A stretch of DNA of 64,000 nucleotides from Pseudomonadota bacterium (GCA_002862435.1 PKDC01000004.1:23170-87169); one strand, 5' to 3'. Counted from the first letter of the stretch, positions 19,825-31,812 are shown. A program made the numbers and translations. Notes: a model not told the origin generated them from the sequence alone.

Positions 19825-20007
19825 CTTCTGCTCCCGGCGCATGGGCGCGCCTGTGATCGTCCAATTCGCGTTCGATCCACGCCGCGCAAGCCCTGGACGG
19901 GTTGCATCGCGCGTGATTGCGTTCCAAGCCAAGCCATCGGCGCCATGCCCGGCGCGCCGGATGCGCCCGGCGTGACCTCACAAGGAAGCGCGGAAGGCTT
20001 CAGCGTT

Positions 20008-20532
20008 TCACTCAGGCGCGCCGTACTTGAGGGTCAGCCAGATGTACAGCGCCGCGCCCACCATGATGGCCGAATCGGCCAGATTGAAGGCGGGCCAGTA
20101 CCAGTCCCGATAATAGACCTGGATGAAGTCGATGACATGGCCGTGCAGTGCCCGATCCAGGGCATTGCCCACCGCCCCGCCCAGAATCAGGCTGAAGGCC
20201 AGCGGCCAGCCAATCTCGCGCGCCGGCCGCACGAGCAACCAGCGCGCAAGCACCACGCCGACGCCAACCGCCAGGGCCAGAAACGCCCAGCGCTGCCAGC
20301 CGCCGGCGCTTGCCAGGAAGCTGAATGCCGCGCCGGGGTTGTAGGCCAGCGTCAGGTTGAAAAAACCGGGCACCACCGGATGCGGCGTGTAGGGGGACAA
20401 CCCGGCCTCGGCCAGTTGCTTGGTGAGCTGGTCCAGGCCCACGAGGAGGCCCACCACGACCGCCCAAAGCGCCACGCGCCCCGGCCGATCAATGATGCGC
20501 AGGGTGGGCGGCGCGCAATCCGCGCCGGTCAC
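20008..20532 (-). CDS. lspA: Lipoprotein signal peptidase (GTG start)
   Basis: [47 protein letters not shown] overlap with ileS stop. Confidence 0.93.
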   Translation of the reverse strand: MTGADCAPPTLRIIDRPGRVALWAVVVGLLVGLDQLTKQLAEAGLSPYTPHPVVPGFFNLTLAYNPGAAFSFLASAGGWQRWAFLALAVGVGVVLARWLLVRPAREIGWPLAFSLILGGAVGNALDRALHGHVIDFIQVYYRDWYWPAFNLADSAIMVGAALYIWLTLKYGAPE

Positions 20533-23345
20533 GCCCACTGCCGATCCTCGCCCGGCCCCGCCACGTTCGTCGCGCAACGCCCGCACAGGGCGGGATGGTC
20601 GGGATGGCTGCCCACGTCCGCGCGCCGGTGCCAGCAGCGCGGGCACTTGGCGTGTTCGGCGGCGCGGATGGCGATCCACAGTTCATCGCCGCCTTCCAGG
20701 GTGACGTGCGCCGCCGACTCCGGCCGGACGGTTTCCCGGGCGAGCGTCGCGGCGGAGGTGATCAGCGCGAAACGCAGTTCATCACCCAGCGGCAGCAGGG
20801 TTTCATGGAGTTCCTGGCCGGCGTACAGATCCACCTCGGCTTCGAGATTCGCCCCGGCGCCGGTGGCCACGCGCCAGCGTTCCAGCTCGCGCCCGACCGC
20901 CTCGCGCACCGCCAGCAGCTGCGTCCACAGCGCCTCGTCGCCCGCCACCTCGGGCAGCGCGGACCATTCGGTGAAAAACACCGAGTCCTCCCGCGCGCCG
21001 GGCAGGTGGCGCCAGATTTCCTCGGCGGTAAAGCTCAGGATGGGCGCGATCCAGCGCACCAGCGCCTCCACCAGGTGATGCAGCGCGGTCTGGGCCGAGC
21101 GCCGCGCCCGGCTGTCGGCCTGCGTGGTGTAGAGCCGGTCCTTGATCACATCCAGATAGAACGCGCCCAGATCGACGGCGCAGAAGTTGTGCACATCCTG
21201 ATAGACGCGGTGGAACTCGTAGCGCGTATAGGCATCGCGCACGCGCTCCTGCAGCGCCCGGGCCCGACCGATCACCCAGCGATCCAGGGACAGCAGGTCG
21301 CTGGCCGGCAGCGCGTGAGCGCCCGGATCGAAGCCCTTGAGGTTGGCGAGCAGGAAGCGGGCGGTGTTGCGGATGCGCCGGTAGGCGTCGCTGGTGCGAC
21401 TCAAGATCTGCTGGGACACCGCCATCTCGGCGCGGTAATCGGTTGCGGCGACCCACAGGCGCAGCACATCCGCCCCCAGGGAGTCCACGACTGTCTGGGG
21501 CGCGACCACGTTGCCGCGGGATTTGGACATCTTCTGGCCCTGTTCATCCACCGTGAAGCCATGGGTCAGCACGGCCCGGTAGGGCGCCTCCCCGCGCCGG
21601 GCCACGGCCGTGAGCAGGGAGGATTGGAACCAGCCGCGGTGCTGATCGGAGCCTTCAAGATACAGATCGGCCGGATAGCCCAGCTCCGGGCGACGCTCCA
21701 GCACGGCGGCGCTGCTCACCCCCGAGTCGAACCACACATCCAGCGTGTCCGGCAGCTTGTCGTAGTCGGCGGCCGCATCGCCCAGCAGTTCGGCCGGGTC
21801 CAGATCGAACCAGGCCTGGATGCCTTGATGCTCGATGCGCTGGGCCACCACCTCCATCAGGGCCACGGTGTCGGGATGCGGCGCGCCGGTGCGGCGGTGC
21901 ACGAACAGCGCCAGCGGCACGCCCCACAGGCGCTGGCGCGACACGCACCAGTCCGGGCGCTCGGCCACCATGCCGCGGATGCGCTCCTCGCCCCAGGCCG
22001 GCAGCCACTGCACGCGCCCGATCTCGGCCAGGGCCTTGGCGCGCAGGCCGGCGGCCTCCATGGCGATGAACCACTGCGGCGTGGCGCGGAAGATGACCGG
22101 GGTCTTGTGGCGCCAGCAATGCGGATAGCTGTGGCGCAGGCGCGCGGCATGCACCAGCGCGCCGGTGCGCTTGAGGGTTTCGAGGATGGCGTCATGGGCG
22201 GTGAGCACCGGCAGTCCGGCAAACTCGGGCACATCCGCGTGGTAACGACCATCCGGTCCCACCGGGTTGTCCACTGGCAGGCCGTACTGATGCCCCACGG
22301 CATAGTCGTCCGGCCCGTGCGCGGGGGCGATGTGGATCAGTCCGGTGCCGGTGCCAGTGGTGACGAAATCGGCCAGGATCACGGGCACGTCCCGGTCCTG
22401 AAAGGGATGCAGCAGGCGCAGACCTTCCAGCGCCGCGCCCGGTCCATAGGCGATGACCTGATGCGCCGCGATGTCCCAGCGCGCCAGGACGTCCTCGATC
22501 CCGTCCTGGGCCAGCAGCAAGCGCTCCACGCCACGCGGCCCGTCGACCTGCACCAGCACGTAGTCCAGCGCCGGATGCACCGCCACCGCCTGGTTGGCCG
22601 GCAGGGTCCAGGGCGTGGTGGTCCAGATGACCACCGATACCGGCCCCTCCCCCTTGTCCTCGGGGCCATGGTGCAAGCGTGCCAGCAGCGCTTCCGGCTC
22701 AAGGCAAGCGAAGCGCACGTCGATGGCCAAGGACTGATGCTCCTGGTATTCCACCTCAGCCTCGGCCAGGGCCGAACCGCAGTCCACGCACCAGTGCACC
22801 GGCTTGGCGCCGCGCTGCAGGTGGCCATTGGCGACCATGCGCGCCAGGGCGCGGACAATATCGGCCTCATACGCCGGGTCCATGGTGAGGTAGGGATGGT
22901 CCCAGTCCGCCAAGACCCCCAGCCGGATGAAATCCTCGCGCTGGCGCGCCACCTGGGCCTCGGCGTAGGCGCGGCAGGCACGGCGAAAATCGCGCGCGCT
23001 CGCCACGCCCGGCTTGCCGTGGGTCTTCTCCACAGCCAGCTCGATGGGCAGGCCATGGCAGTCCCATCCCGGCACATAGGGCACATCCAGGCCGTCCAAC
23101 AAACGGCTCTTGTTGATGATGTCCTTCAGGATCTTGTTGACCGCATGGCCGATATGGATCTCGCCGTTGGCGTAGGGGGGGCCATCGTGCAGCACGAAGC
23201 GGGGCCGGCCGGCGCGGGCCGCGCGCAGCCGCCCGTAGAGGCCGGTCTGTTGCCAGTGGGCCACGAGGGCCGGCTCCCGCCTGGCCAAGTCGGCCTTCAT
23301 GGGGAAATCGGTGCCGGGCAGATTGAGGGTGTGCTTGTAATCCAT
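20529..23345 (-). CDS. ileS: Isoleucyl-tRNA synthetase
   Basis: 938 aa; [21 protein letters not shown] (HIGH) and KMSKSRGN; C-terminal Zn-binding CPRCWHRR...CGRC. Confidence 0.97.
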   Translation of the reverse strand: MDYKHTLNLPGTDFPMKADLARREPALVAHWQQTGLYGRLRAARAGRPRFVLHDGPPYANGEIHIGHAVNKILKDIINKSRLLDGLDVPYVPGWDCHGLPIELAVEKTHGKPGVASARDFRRACRAYAEAQVARQREDFIRLGVLADWDHPYLTMDPAYEADIVRALARMVANGHLQRGAKPVHWCVDCGSALAEAEVEYQEHQSLAIDVRFACLEPEALLARLHHGPEDKGEGPVSVVIWTTTPWTLPANQAVAVHPALDYVLVQVDGPRGVERLLLAQDGIEDVLARWDIAAHQVIAYGPGAALEGLRLLHPFQDRDVPVILADFVTTGTGTGLIHIAPAHGPDDYAVGHQYGLPVDNPVGPDGRYHADVPEFAGLPVLTAHDAILETLKRTGALVHAARLRHSYPHCWRHKTPVIFRATPQWFIAMEAAGLRAKALAEIGRVQWLPAWGEERIRGMVAERPDWCVSRQRLWGVPLALFVHRRTGAPHPDTVALMEVVAQRIEHQGIQAWFDLDPAELLGDAAADYDKLPDTLDVWFDSGVSSAAVLERRPELGYPADLYLEGSDQHRGWFQSSLLTAVARRGEAPYRAVLTHGFTVDEQGQKMSKSRGNVVAPQTVVDSLGADVLRLWVAATDYRAEMAVSQQILSRTSDAYRRIRNTARFLLANLKGFDPGAHALPASDLLSLDRWVIGRARALQERVRDAYTRYEFHRVYQDVHNFCAVDLGAFYLDVIKDRLYTTQADSRARRSAQTALHHLVEALVRWIAPILSFTAEEIWRHLPGAREDSVFFTEWSALPEVAGDEALWTQLLAVREAVGRELERWRVATGAGANLEAEVDLYAGQELHETLLPLGDELRFALITSAATLARETVRPESAAHVTLEGGDELWIAIRAAEHAKCPRCWHRRADVGSHPDHPALCGRCATNVAGPGEDRQWA

Positions 23346-23369
23346 GGGTCTTCCGTCGATCGACCGGGG

Positions 23370-24314
23370 CTATTCGACCCAGCCGGGGTGGCTGAAATAA
23401 TCCCGGGCGTCCTGGACATCATGCGCGATCTGCTGGCACATGAGTTCCACCGAGGCGAAGCGCCGCTCCTCGCGCAGGTGCTTGAGGAAGGCCACCTGCA
23501 TGCGCTGGCCGTAGAGGTCGCCGGCGGGTTCGAGCAGGTGCACCTCCAACAGGGTGGCGCGGCCGTTCACCGTGGGGCGGGTGCCGAGGCTGGCCACACC
23601 GGGCAGCAAGGGGCCATCCGCCGCCAGTTGCGCGCGCACCACGAAGATGCCCCGCAGCGGGCTCACCCGCCGGCGCACGGCCAGGTTGGCGGTGGGAAAG
23701 CCCAGGGTGCGCCCCAGCTTGTCGCCGTGCATCACCCGGCCGCACAGGGCATAGGGCCGTCCCAGCAGGCGCCGCGCCTGTTGCAGCTCGCCGGCGGCAA
23801 GCAGGGTGCGAATGCGGCTGCTGCTGACCCGCTCCCCGTCCACGCTCAGGGTGTGGGTGCCATGCACGCCAAAACCGGCCTCGCGCCCGACGCGGGCGAG
23901 CAGCTCGAAATCGCCCTCCCGCCCTCGGCCGAAGCGGAAATCATCCCCCACCACCAGTTCCCGCACCCCCAGTCCCGCGATCAGGAAGCGCTCGATGAAC
24001 GCCTGCGCCGGCATGCGCGCGAGGGTTGCATCGAAGCGCAGGCACAGCGCCCGATCAACGCCCGCCGCCGCCAGTTCGGCCAGCTTCTCCGGCAGCCGGC
24101 TGAGGCGGGCCGGGGCCCCCTCGGCGGCGAAATATTCCTGCGGCGTGGGCTCGAAGGTAATGACCGTGATCGGCAGGCCCAGCGGCCGGGCCAGATGGCG
24201 CAACTGTTCCAGCACCGCGCGGTGGCCCAGGTGGACGCCATCGTAATTGCCGATGGTCGCCACGCAGCCCCGATGCGGCGGACGGAGGTTGTGGGCGCCC
24301 CGGATGAGTTCCAT
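23370..24314 (-). CDS. ribF: Bifunctional riboflavin kinase/FAD synthetase
   Basis: CVATIGNYDGVHLGHRAVL; GFPTANL; riboflavin kinase C-terminus. Confidence 0.95.
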   Translation of the reverse strand: MELIRGAHNLRPPHRGCVATIGNYDGVHLGHRAVLEQLRHLARPLGLPITVITFEPTPQEYFAAEGAPARLSRLPEKLAELAAAGVDRALCLRFDATLARMPAQAFIERFLIAGLGVRELVVGDDFRFGRGREGDFELLARVGREAGFGVHGTHTLSVDGERVSSSRIRTLLAAGELQQARRLLGRPYALCGRVMHGDKLGRTLGFPTANLAVRRRVSPLRGIFVVRAQLAADGPLLPGVASLGTRPTVNGRATLLEVHLLEPAGDLYGQRMQVAFLKHLREERRFASVELMCQQIAHDVQDARDYFSHPGWVE

Positions 24315-24340
24315 GTCCAGCCTGCGGCGAAAGGGGTTGA

Positions 24341-25933
24341 TTATAAAGTCTGGGCCGGGCTTGTCACTGCCGCCTCACTGGGCAGGCGGAAATGTCGCGG
24401 CCGCACGCCCAACAACAGCAGCAGCGCGGGATAGGCCAGGGCCACCGCAACCAGCACCATGCCCAATGCCAACAGGCGCTCACGGCCGGCGATCGCCACC
24501 CAATACGGCGCCGCCGGCACCCACCACCACAGCCCCAGCCCGATCAGGCCATTGGCAATCCCCATGCGCGCCAGAAAGCGCGCCCAGCCGGAACTGGGGA
24601 GATAAGCCCCCGACCGGCGCAAACCGCGGTACAGCAACAGGGCGTTGAGATAGGCCGCGAGACTGGTGGACAGGGCCAGGAAGGCATGCGGCGCGGCCAG
24701 GCTGCGCTGCACCGCCGGCACCAGCAGGATCATGTTCAGCCCGGTGTTGACGCCCATGGCGATCAAACCAATGCGCACCGGGGCGCGCGTGTCCTGGCGG
24801 GCGTAATAGCCCGGCACCAGCACCTTGACCAGGATGAAGCCGGTCAGCCCCAGCCCATAGGTCGCCAGGGCCGCCGCCGACATCGCCACATCCCGGTCCG
24901 TGAATGCGCCGCCATGGAACAACGTGGCCAGCAAGGGATGGGCGATCACCCCCATCATCACCGCCGCCGGCAGACTGATCAGCAGCGCGCCGCGCAAGGC
25001 CCAGTCCAGCGTGGCGGAAAAGCGCTCCGGGTCCGCCTCGGCGTGGCGCGCCGACAGATGGGGCAGGATCACCGTGGACAGGGCAATGCCGAACACCCCC
25101 AGTGGAAACTCCATCAGTCGGTCGGCGTAATACAGCCAGCTCACGCTGCCCACCGCGAGAAACGAGGCAATCAGCGTATCCACCAACAGATTGACCTGGG
25201 CCACCGAGGAACCGAACAAAGTCGGCACCATCAGCGTCATCACCCGGCGCACCGGCGGGTAATGCCAGCCCCAGCGCGGCCGCGGCAGCAAGCCCTGGCG
25301 CGCCAGGAACGGCAGTTGAAAGGCCAGTTGCACCACCCCGGCAATGAACACCCCCCAGGCCAGGGCATACACCGGCTGCGCCATGTGCGGCGCCACCCAC
25401 AGCGTCGCCGCGATCAGGCACAGGTTGAGCAGCACCGGCGTGAAGGCCGGCACCCCGAATTGCCCGTAGGTATTGAGCAATCCCGAGGCAAAGGCCGTCA
25501 GGGAGATGAACAGGAGATAGGGGAAGGTAATGCGCAGCAGGCCAATGGCCAGTTCGCGCTGCCCCTGGTTGCCGTCGAAGCCGGGCGCAAAGAGAAAAAT
25601 CAACACCGGCGCAAACACCACCCCCAGCACGGTGATCACGAGCAGCACGCCGCCCAGGGTGCCGGCCACCCGATCCGCGAACGCCCGCACCTCGGCCAGA
25701 TCGTCACGCGCGCGGCGCTCCGCCAGCACCGGGATGAAGGCCTGGGAAAACGACCCTTCAGCAAACAGCCGGCGCAGGAAGTTGGGGATCTTGAAAGCGA
25801 CGAAAAAGGCGTCCATGGCAGGCCCGGCCCCGAAGGCGCGCGCCATCAGCAAATCGCGCAGGAAACCGAAGCCGCGGGAGAGCAGCGTCATCGCGCTGAC
25901 CACGGCGGTGGATCGCATCAAACTGTGGGCCAT
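24341..25933 (-). CDS. murJ: Lipid II flippase MurJ (MviN)
   Basis: TLLSRGFGFLRDLLMARAFGAGPAMDAFFVAFKIPNFLRRLFAEGSFSQAFIPVL. Confidence 0.95.
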   Translation of the reverse strand: MAHSLMRSTAVVSAMTLLSRGFGFLRDLLMARAFGAGPAMDAFFVAFKIPNFLRRLFAEGSFSQAFIPVLAERRARDDLAEVRAFADRVAGTLGGVLLVITVLGVVFAPVLIFLFAPGFDGNQGQRELAIGLLRITFPYLLFISLTAFASGLLNTYGQFGVPAFTPVLLNLCLIAATLWVAPHMAQPVYALAWGVFIAGVVQLAFQLPFLARQGLLPRPRWGWHYPPVRRVMTLMVPTLFGSSVAQVNLLVDTLIASFLAVGSVSWLYYADRLMEFPLGVFGIALSTVILPHLSARHAEADPERFSATLDWALRGALLISLPAAVMMGVIAHPLLATLFHGGAFTDRDVAMSAAALATYGLGLTGFILVKVLVPGYYARQDTRAPVRIGLIAMGVNTGLNMILLVPAVQRSLAAPHAFLALSTSLAAYLNALLLYRGLRRSGAYLPSSGWARFLARMGIANGLIGLGLWWWVPAAPYWVAIAGRERLLALGMVLVAVALAYPALLLLLGVRPRHFRLPSEAAVTSPAQTL

Positions 25934-26046
25934 GTTGAACTCTTGGCGGTGCAGGGGAGAACCGGCCACGCCGGCTACCAGGCGGCCATGGTATCGGGCG
26001 CACCCCGCCGCCGCCATGGGGACAGCGGCATGCCGGTCACTGGCGA

Positions 26047-26076
26047 TTGACAGGCGCTGCCCCGATAGCGAATAAT
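26047..26076 (+). promoter_or_regulatory. Sigma70-type promoter for rpsT
   Basis: TTGACA (26047-26052), 18-nt spacer, AATAAT (26071-26076), upstream of rpsT. Confidence 0.7.
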
Positions 26077-26138
26077 CGCCCGCTTAAAACCTGCGGGACC
26101 TCCCGTTTTTCCATTCATTTCCGGCGGACAGACAGCCC

Positions 26139-26417
26139 ATGGCGAACACCAAACAGGCCGAGAAGCGGGCGCGACAGGCGGAAGACGCCCGTCAGCGCAA
26201 CATCAGCCACAAGACGCGCGTGCGCACGGCCATCAAGAAAGTGATCAAGGCGACTGATGCAGGCGACCTCGGCGCCGCCCAGGCCCAGTTCACCGCAGCC
26301 GTGCCCATCATCGACAGCATGGTCAACAAAGGTTTGGTCCACCGCAACAAGGCCGCCCGCCACAAGAGCCGCCTCAACAAGCGTCTCAAGGCCCTGAGCC
26401 AAGCCAACCCCGGCTGA
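26139..26417 (+). CDS. rpsT: 30S ribosomal protein S20
   Basis: MANTKQAEKRARQAEDARQRNISHKTRVRTAIKKV. Confidence 0.97.
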   Translation: MANTKQAEKRARQAEDARQRNISHKTRVRTAIKKVIKATDAGDLGAAQAQFTAAVPIIDSMVNKGLVHRNKAARHKSRLNKRLKALSQANPG

Positions 26418-26473
26418 TCCGGAACACCCCTTCCGGATCGCCCTGGAGCCCTGCCCACGCAGGGCTTTTTTTT
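26416..26473 (+). terminator. Tandem hairpins and Rho-independent terminator after rpsT
   Basis: 9-bp hairpin GATCCGGAA/TTCCGGATC (26416-26439) overlapping the stop codon, then AGCCCTGC-CCAC-GCAGGGCT plus T run (26447-26473). Confidence 0.9.
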
Positions 26474-26576
26474 GCCATGTGCCCGGACACGCCGGCAAGG
26501 GCGCGCATGATTGCCTAGAATGAATGACAGGCGCAAAATCCCGCTCCCAATCACCCCCCGCAAGGAAGCCCCAACC

Positions 26577-26951
26577 ATGACGATTGCTTACTGGTGCGTG
26601 CTCATCGCCGCCATCATCCCCATGCTGATGTCCACGCTGGCCAAGGCCGGCGGCCCCGGCTTCGATAACCACACTGTGCGCGCCTACCTGGATGCGCAGA
26701 CCGGCTGGCGGCAGCGCGCCAACTGGGCGCAGCAGAATGGCTATGAAGCCTTCCCGCCCTTCGCCGCCGCCGTGCTCATCGCCCATCAGGCGGGGGCCGA
26801 TCAGTCCATGGTGGATAACCTGGCCATGGCCTTCATCGTGATTCGCCTGATCTATGGCGCAATCTACATCGCCAACCTGGCGACCCTGCGCAGCCTGGCG
26901 TGGACCGCCGGCTTTGCCTGTGTGGTGGGCTTGTTCGTCGCCGCCACCTGA
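26577..26951 (+). CDS. MAPEG family membrane protein
   Basis: 124 aa; YLDAQTGWRQRANWAQQNGYEAFPPFAAAVLIAHQAG...RLIYGAIYIANLATLRSLAW. Confidence 0.82.
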   Translation: MTIAYWCVLIAAIIPMLMSTLAKAGGPGFDNHTVRAYLDAQTGWRQRANWAQQNGYEAFPPFAAAVLIAHQAGADQSMVDNLAMAFIVIRLIYGAIYIANLATLRSLAWTAGFACVVGLFVAAT

Positions 26952-27010
26952 TCCCGGCACTCCGGCGTGTCACGGCCGGCAGAGTGGTTATTCCGAAAAA
27001 CTCAGGAAGC

Positions 27011-27125
27011 TGCCCGGGGAAGGGCAAGGACGTCGGGAGCCGCGCGCACAGGGACGCGCGAACTCACGTTGTCGAATCAGGCGGATTCATCAACGTGAAC
27101 CCGGAGTCCTGGCCCTTCCCCGGCA
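27011..27125. repeat. Compact palindromic element with nested hairpins in a convergent intergenic region
   Basis: Outer arms TGCCCGGGGAAGGGCAAGGAC (27011-27031) / GTCCTGGCCCTTCCCCGGCA (27106-27125); inner hairpins CGCGCG-N8-CGCGCG (27041-27060) and TCACGTTG...CAACGTGA (27064-27098) with internal GAATC/GATTC. Confidence 0.8.
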
Positions 27126-27140
27126 GGCGGCGACGCGGAT

Positions 27141-28265
27141 TCAATGCACCACCATGTTGTCGCGGTGGATCAGTTCCGGCTCGTCCACATAGCCCAGCAA
27201 CTCCGGGATGCGATTGCTGGGCTGCCCCTGGATGCGCCGACATTCCTCGGCGCTGTAGTTGACCAGGCCGCGCGCCACTTCCACCCCATCCGGCCCACGG
27301 CAGATCACCACGTCGCCGCGCCGGAAATGCCCCTGCACCGCCGTCACGCCCACCGGCAACAGGCTGCGCCCGGCCTCGCGCACCACTCGCACCGCGCCGG
27401 CATCGAGCGTCAATTCGCCATGGGCCTGCAAATGGCTGTTGATCCACTGCTTGCGCGCCGCCAGGGGTTCCCGGGCCGGATGCAACAGGGTGCCGATTGC
27501 GTCCCCACGGGCGATGCGCAGCAGCACGTCAGGATGGCGGCCGTTGGCGATCACCGTCGCCGCGCCGCCCCGCGCCGCCCGGGCCGCGGCGGTGAGCTTG
27601 GTAAACATGCCGCCACGCCCCAGCGCGCCCGGCGTCGGTGTGGCCATGGCCAACAGGGCGGCATCCCCCGCCTGGCCCTCGCTGACCAGTTGGGCGTCCG
27701 GATGATTGCGTGGATCCTGATCGAACAGACCGTCCTGGTCGGTCAGGATCACCATCAATTCAGCCTCGACCAGATTCGCCACCAGCGACGCCAGGCTGTC
27801 GTTGTCGCCAAAGCGCAATTCCTCGGTGCTGACGGTGTCGTTTTCGTTGATGATGGGAATGGTGTCGAGATCAAGCAGGGTCTTGAGGGTGCTGCGGGCG
27901 TTGAGGTGGCGCTGGCGGTCGGTGAGATCGGCATAGCTCAACAGGATCTGGGCGGCATGCAGGCCATGGCGCGCAAATTCGGTTTCATAAGCCTGGATCA
28001 GGCGCATCTGGCCCACCGCGGCGGCGGCCTGGAGCTCATGCAGCGCCTGCGGGCGTTTGGACCAGCCCAGCCGCTCCATGCCGGCGGCCACCGCGCCGGA
28101 GGAAACGAGCGTCACCTGCTTGCCTTGCCGGTGCAATGCGGCCAACTGGGTCGCCCAGGCCGCCAGCGCGCCCTCGTCCAGCCCCTGGCCATTGTTGGTC
28201 ACCAGCGCGCTGCCGACCTTCACCACCCAGCGCCGACTCTGTCCCAGACTATTGCGGTCGTTCAT
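27141..28265 (-). CDS. proB: Glutamate 5-kinase with PUA domain
   Basis: [48 protein letters not shown]-terminal PUA. Confidence 0.96.
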   Translation of the reverse strand: MNDRNSLGQSRRWVVKVGSALVTNNGQGLDEGALAAWATQLAALHRQGKQVTLVSSGAVAAGMERLGWSKRPQALHELQAAAAVGQMRLIQAYETEFARHGLHAAQILLSYADLTDRQRHLNARSTLKTLLDLDTIPIINENDTVSTEELRFGDNDSLASLVANLVEAELMVILTDQDGLFDQDPRNHPDAQLVSEGQAGDAALLAMATPTPGALGRGGMFTKLTAAARAARGGAATVIANGRHPDVLLRIARGDAIGTLLHPAREPLAARKQWINSHLQAHGELTLDAGAVRVVREAGRSLLPVGVTAVQGHFRRGDVVICRGPDGVEVARGLVNYSAEECRRIQGQPSNRIPELLGYVDEPELIHRDNMVVH

Positions 28266-28358
28266 CCGCGACTCTCCCCCCACCGCGCCGCCGGACACAT
28301 CCGATCTTGGCACGCGCTGATTTCTTCCGTCATCGTCGGATCTAAGCCTGCGTCAGAT

Positions 28359-29444
<1,086 letters not shown>

Positions 29445-29446
29445 CT

Positions 29447-29484
29447 AAAAACAAAACGGCCCCGCGCATCGTCACGCGGGGCCG
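29447..29484 (-). terminator. Rho-independent terminator/attenuator between rpmA and obgE
   Basis: Minus strand CGGCCCCGCGTGACGATGCGCGGGGCCG followed by TTTTGTTTTT. Confidence 0.85.
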
Positions 29485-29510
29485 CCGGAAAACAGCGGTC
29501 TGCCGAAGGC

Positions 29511-29768
29511 TTAGTCCGCGAGAATACTGACAAACTTGCGGTTGTTCGGGCCTTTCACCTGGAACACCACACGGCCATCGGCCTTGGCGAACAGGGTATG
29601 GTCCTTGCCACAGCCGACGTTGAGACCGGGATGGAAGCGGGTGCCGCGCTGACGGACCAGGATATGGCCTGCCACCACTTGCTCACCGCCGAAATGCTTC
29701 ACGCCGAGGCGCTTGGCGTGGGAATCGCGGCCGTTGCGGGTACTGCCGCCTGCTTTCTTATGTGCCAT
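29511..29768 (-). CDS. rpmA: 50S ribosomal protein L27
   Basis: [48 protein letters not shown]. Confidence 0.97.
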   Translation of the reverse strand: MAHKKAGGSTRNGRDSHAKRLGVKHFGGEQVVAGHILVRQRGTRFHPGLNVGCGKDHTLFAKADGRVVFQVKGPNNRKFVSILAD

Positions 29769-29830
29769 GGGTATTCACCTGATCGCTGAAAACATTGGGT
29801 CATTCGGGACCCGCCACAGGCAAGGCGGCT

Positions 29831-30145
29831 TCAAGCGCCCTGGATCGCCGTGATCTCGAGCTCCGTGAAGAGCTGGCGATGCCCCTTGCGCCGCATGTAG
29901 TGCTTGCGGCGGCGAAATTTGACGATCTCGACCTTGTCGCCCTTGCCATGGGCGCGCACCGTGGCGGTGACCTTGCCACCCTCCACGAAAGGGTGACCGA
30001 TGGTGAGGGCTTCGCCTTCACCGACCAGCAAAACCCGGTCGAATTCTATCTGGCTGCCGGCTTCCGCGGACAACTTTTCCACGCGCAGGACTTCGCCTTC
30101 CTGCACCCGATATTGCTTGCCACCGGTATGGATCACCGCGTACAT
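29831..30145 (-). CDS. rplU: 50S ribosomal protein L21
   Basis: [41 protein letters not shown]. Confidence 0.97.
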   Translation of the reverse strand: MYAVIHTGGKQYRVQEGEVLRVEKLSAEAGSQIEFDRVLLVGEGEALTIGHPFVEGGKVTATVRAHGKGDKVEIVKFRRRKHYMRRKGHRQLFTELEITAIQGA

Positions 30146-30352
30146 TACTGACTGTCTCCACAGGGGCCGCTCGGGCCCAAGTCACAAAGAACAGCTATCT
30201 TAACGTCGCCAGTGGAGACAGGTCAAACGCCATCGCATCCGGCCGCGCAGGCCCTCGATCCTGGCGGCGGCCCAAGCTCAGCGACCCACTCCTATCACCA
30301 GCCCGTCCCGACAGGGGACTGGACGGCAACAGCACGGCAAACGGAACGCCCC

Positions 30353-31330
30353 ATGCACGGCTCTGAGATCACGGAAATCCTTGCTCCCATCCGGGACGAC
30401 ATGCAGCGCATGGATGCCCTGCTCAAGCGCGCCATGAACTCGGTGGTGCCCTTGGTGGGAGAGATCAACCATCACATCATCAGCAGTGGCGGCAAGCGCC
30501 TGCGGCCCGCGGTGCTGCTGCTGGCGGCGCGGGCCTGTGGTCATGCCGGCGATGAACACCTGCGGCTGGCAGCCGCCACCGAGGCGGTGCATACCGCGAC
30601 CTTGCTGCATGACGATGTGGTTGATCGTTCCCGGCTGCGGCGCGGCCGCCCCACCGCCAATCAGGTCTGGGGCAACGAGGCCAGCGTCCTGGTGGGAGAC
30701 TTCATGTATTCGCGCGCCACCCAGATGATCGTGGAAAGCGAACGGCTGGACATCGTGGCTGTGCTGTCCACCGCCGCCAACGACATTGCCGAGGGCGAGG
30801 TGGTCCAGCTCAGCAATCGCCACAATCCCAGCCTGTCCGAGCAACAGTATTTCGACGTCATCCGCAACAAGACGGCGCGCCTGTTCGAGGCCAGCGCCCA
30901 GGTCGGCGCCCTCATCGCCAAGGCCCCCAAGGCCCGCGAGCGCGCGCTGGCCCGCTATGGCATCCATTTGGGCAATGCCTTTCAGCTCATCGACGACTCC
31001 CTGGATTTCACCGGCACGGTGGACGCCATCGGCAAAAATCTCGGCGATGACCTGGCCGACGGCAAGACCACCCTGCCCCTGATCCACGCCATGCGCCAGG
31101 CAAGCCCCGAGCAGGCCGAGTGTATCCGCCAGGCCATCCGCAAGGGCAGCCTGGAGCACCTGCCGGAAATCCTCGAAGCCATTGAGTCGACGGGCGCCAT
31201 CGACTACACTGCGCGGCTTGCGGCTCATGAAAGCGAGCAAGCCATCGACGCCCTCTCGGCGCTGGATGACTCCGCTTTCCGCAGGTCTCTTGCCGATCTG
31301 GCGCGCTTCGCGGTGCAACGCGACCGCTAG
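30353..31330 (+). CDS. ispB: Octaprenyl (polyprenyl) diphosphate synthase
   Basis: GGKRLRPAVLLL; LLHDDVVDRSRLRRGRPTAN; LIDDSLDFTG. Confidence 0.95.
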   Translation: MHGSEITEILAPIRDDMQRMDALLKRAMNSVVPLVGEINHHIISSGGKRLRPAVLLLAARACGHAGDEHLRLAAATEAVHTATLLHDDVVDRSRLRRGRPTANQVWGNEASVLVGDFMYSRATQMIVESERLDIVAVLSTAANDIAEGEVVQLSNRHNPSLSEQQYFDVIRNKTARLFEASAQVGALIAKAPKARERALARYGIHLGNAFQLIDDSLDFTGTVDAIGKNLGDDLADGKTTLPLIHAMRQASPEQAECIRQAIRKGSLEHLPEILEAIESTGAIDYTARLAAHESEQAIDALSALDDSAFRRSLADLARFAVQRDR

Positions 31331-31354
31331 CCGCCAGTCCCGCTTAAGCACCAT

Positions 31355-31431
31355 CGGGGTGTAGCTCAGCTTGGTAGAGCGCTGCTTTCGGGAAGCAGAG
31401 GTCACAGGTTCGAATCCTGTTACCCCGACCA
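31355..31431 (+). tRNA. tRNA-Pro(CGG), CCA encoded
   Basis: CGGGGTG acceptor, GTAGCTCAGCTTGGTAGAGC D-arm, CTGCT-TTCGGGA-AGCAG anticodon arm (CGG), CAGGTTCGAATCCTG T-arm, TACCCCG-A-CCA. Confidence 0.97.
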
Positions 31432-31452
31432 CATTCTTATCGACCGCCCCAG

Positions 31453-31758
31453 CTAATCGCCGCATCCACGGTGTCGGTGGTTCTGTTCGCGTCCCGAATC
31501 CGGCACCGGATCGAGCCCGAATCCGCCCCATGGATGACAGCGCGCCAAGCGCCGCAATGCATACCAGCCGCCCCGCCAGGGACCATGACGTTCCAGCGCT
31601 TCCAGCGCATAGGCCGAACAGGTGGGGGTGTAGCGGCAACGCGGGGCCAGCCAGGGCGATACCCCCATCTGATAGGCCCGCACCAGCGCCATGAGACCAC
31701 GCGCCAGTGCGCGCGAAATCCCGCTTGATTGCCCGCCATTGCGTTTCCGCCGACCCAT
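31453..31758 (-). CDS. yidD: Membrane protein insertion efficiency factor YidD
   Basis: [37 protein letters not shown]...[17 protein letters not shown]; alternate upstream start at 31773. Confidence 0.9.
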   Translation of the reverse strand: MGRRKRNGGQSSGISRALARGLMALVRAYQMGVSPWLAPRCRYTPTCSAYALEALERHGPWRGGWYALRRLARCHPWGGFGLDPVPDSGREQNHRHRGCGD

Positions 31759-31789
31759 GACCGCCGCCCTCATTTCACCGGCAACAATC

Positions 31790-31812
31790 GAAACGTTATA
31801 CTATTTCGCAAA
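31790..31812 (+). promoter_or_regulatory. Candidate Zur box and overlapping promoter of znuACB-zur
   Basis: GAAACGTTATACTATTTCGCAAA resembles the Zur consensus GAAATGTTATANTATAACATTTC (left half strong); TATACT -10-like hexamer at 31797-31802; abuts the znuA ATG (31812). Confidence 0.65.

Noticed and set aside
20595-24434. 1279-aa plus-strand ORF
   Set aside because: Antisense to ileS and ribF, both of which have unmistakable conserved motifs; long antisense frames are expected at high GC and the translation is His/Gly/Arg/Ala-rich with no domain.
31355-31431. tRNA-Pro as an integration site with a genomic island
   Set aside because: Flanking genes (ispB, yidD, znu) are core; no integrase or repeated tRNA 3' end seen downstream.
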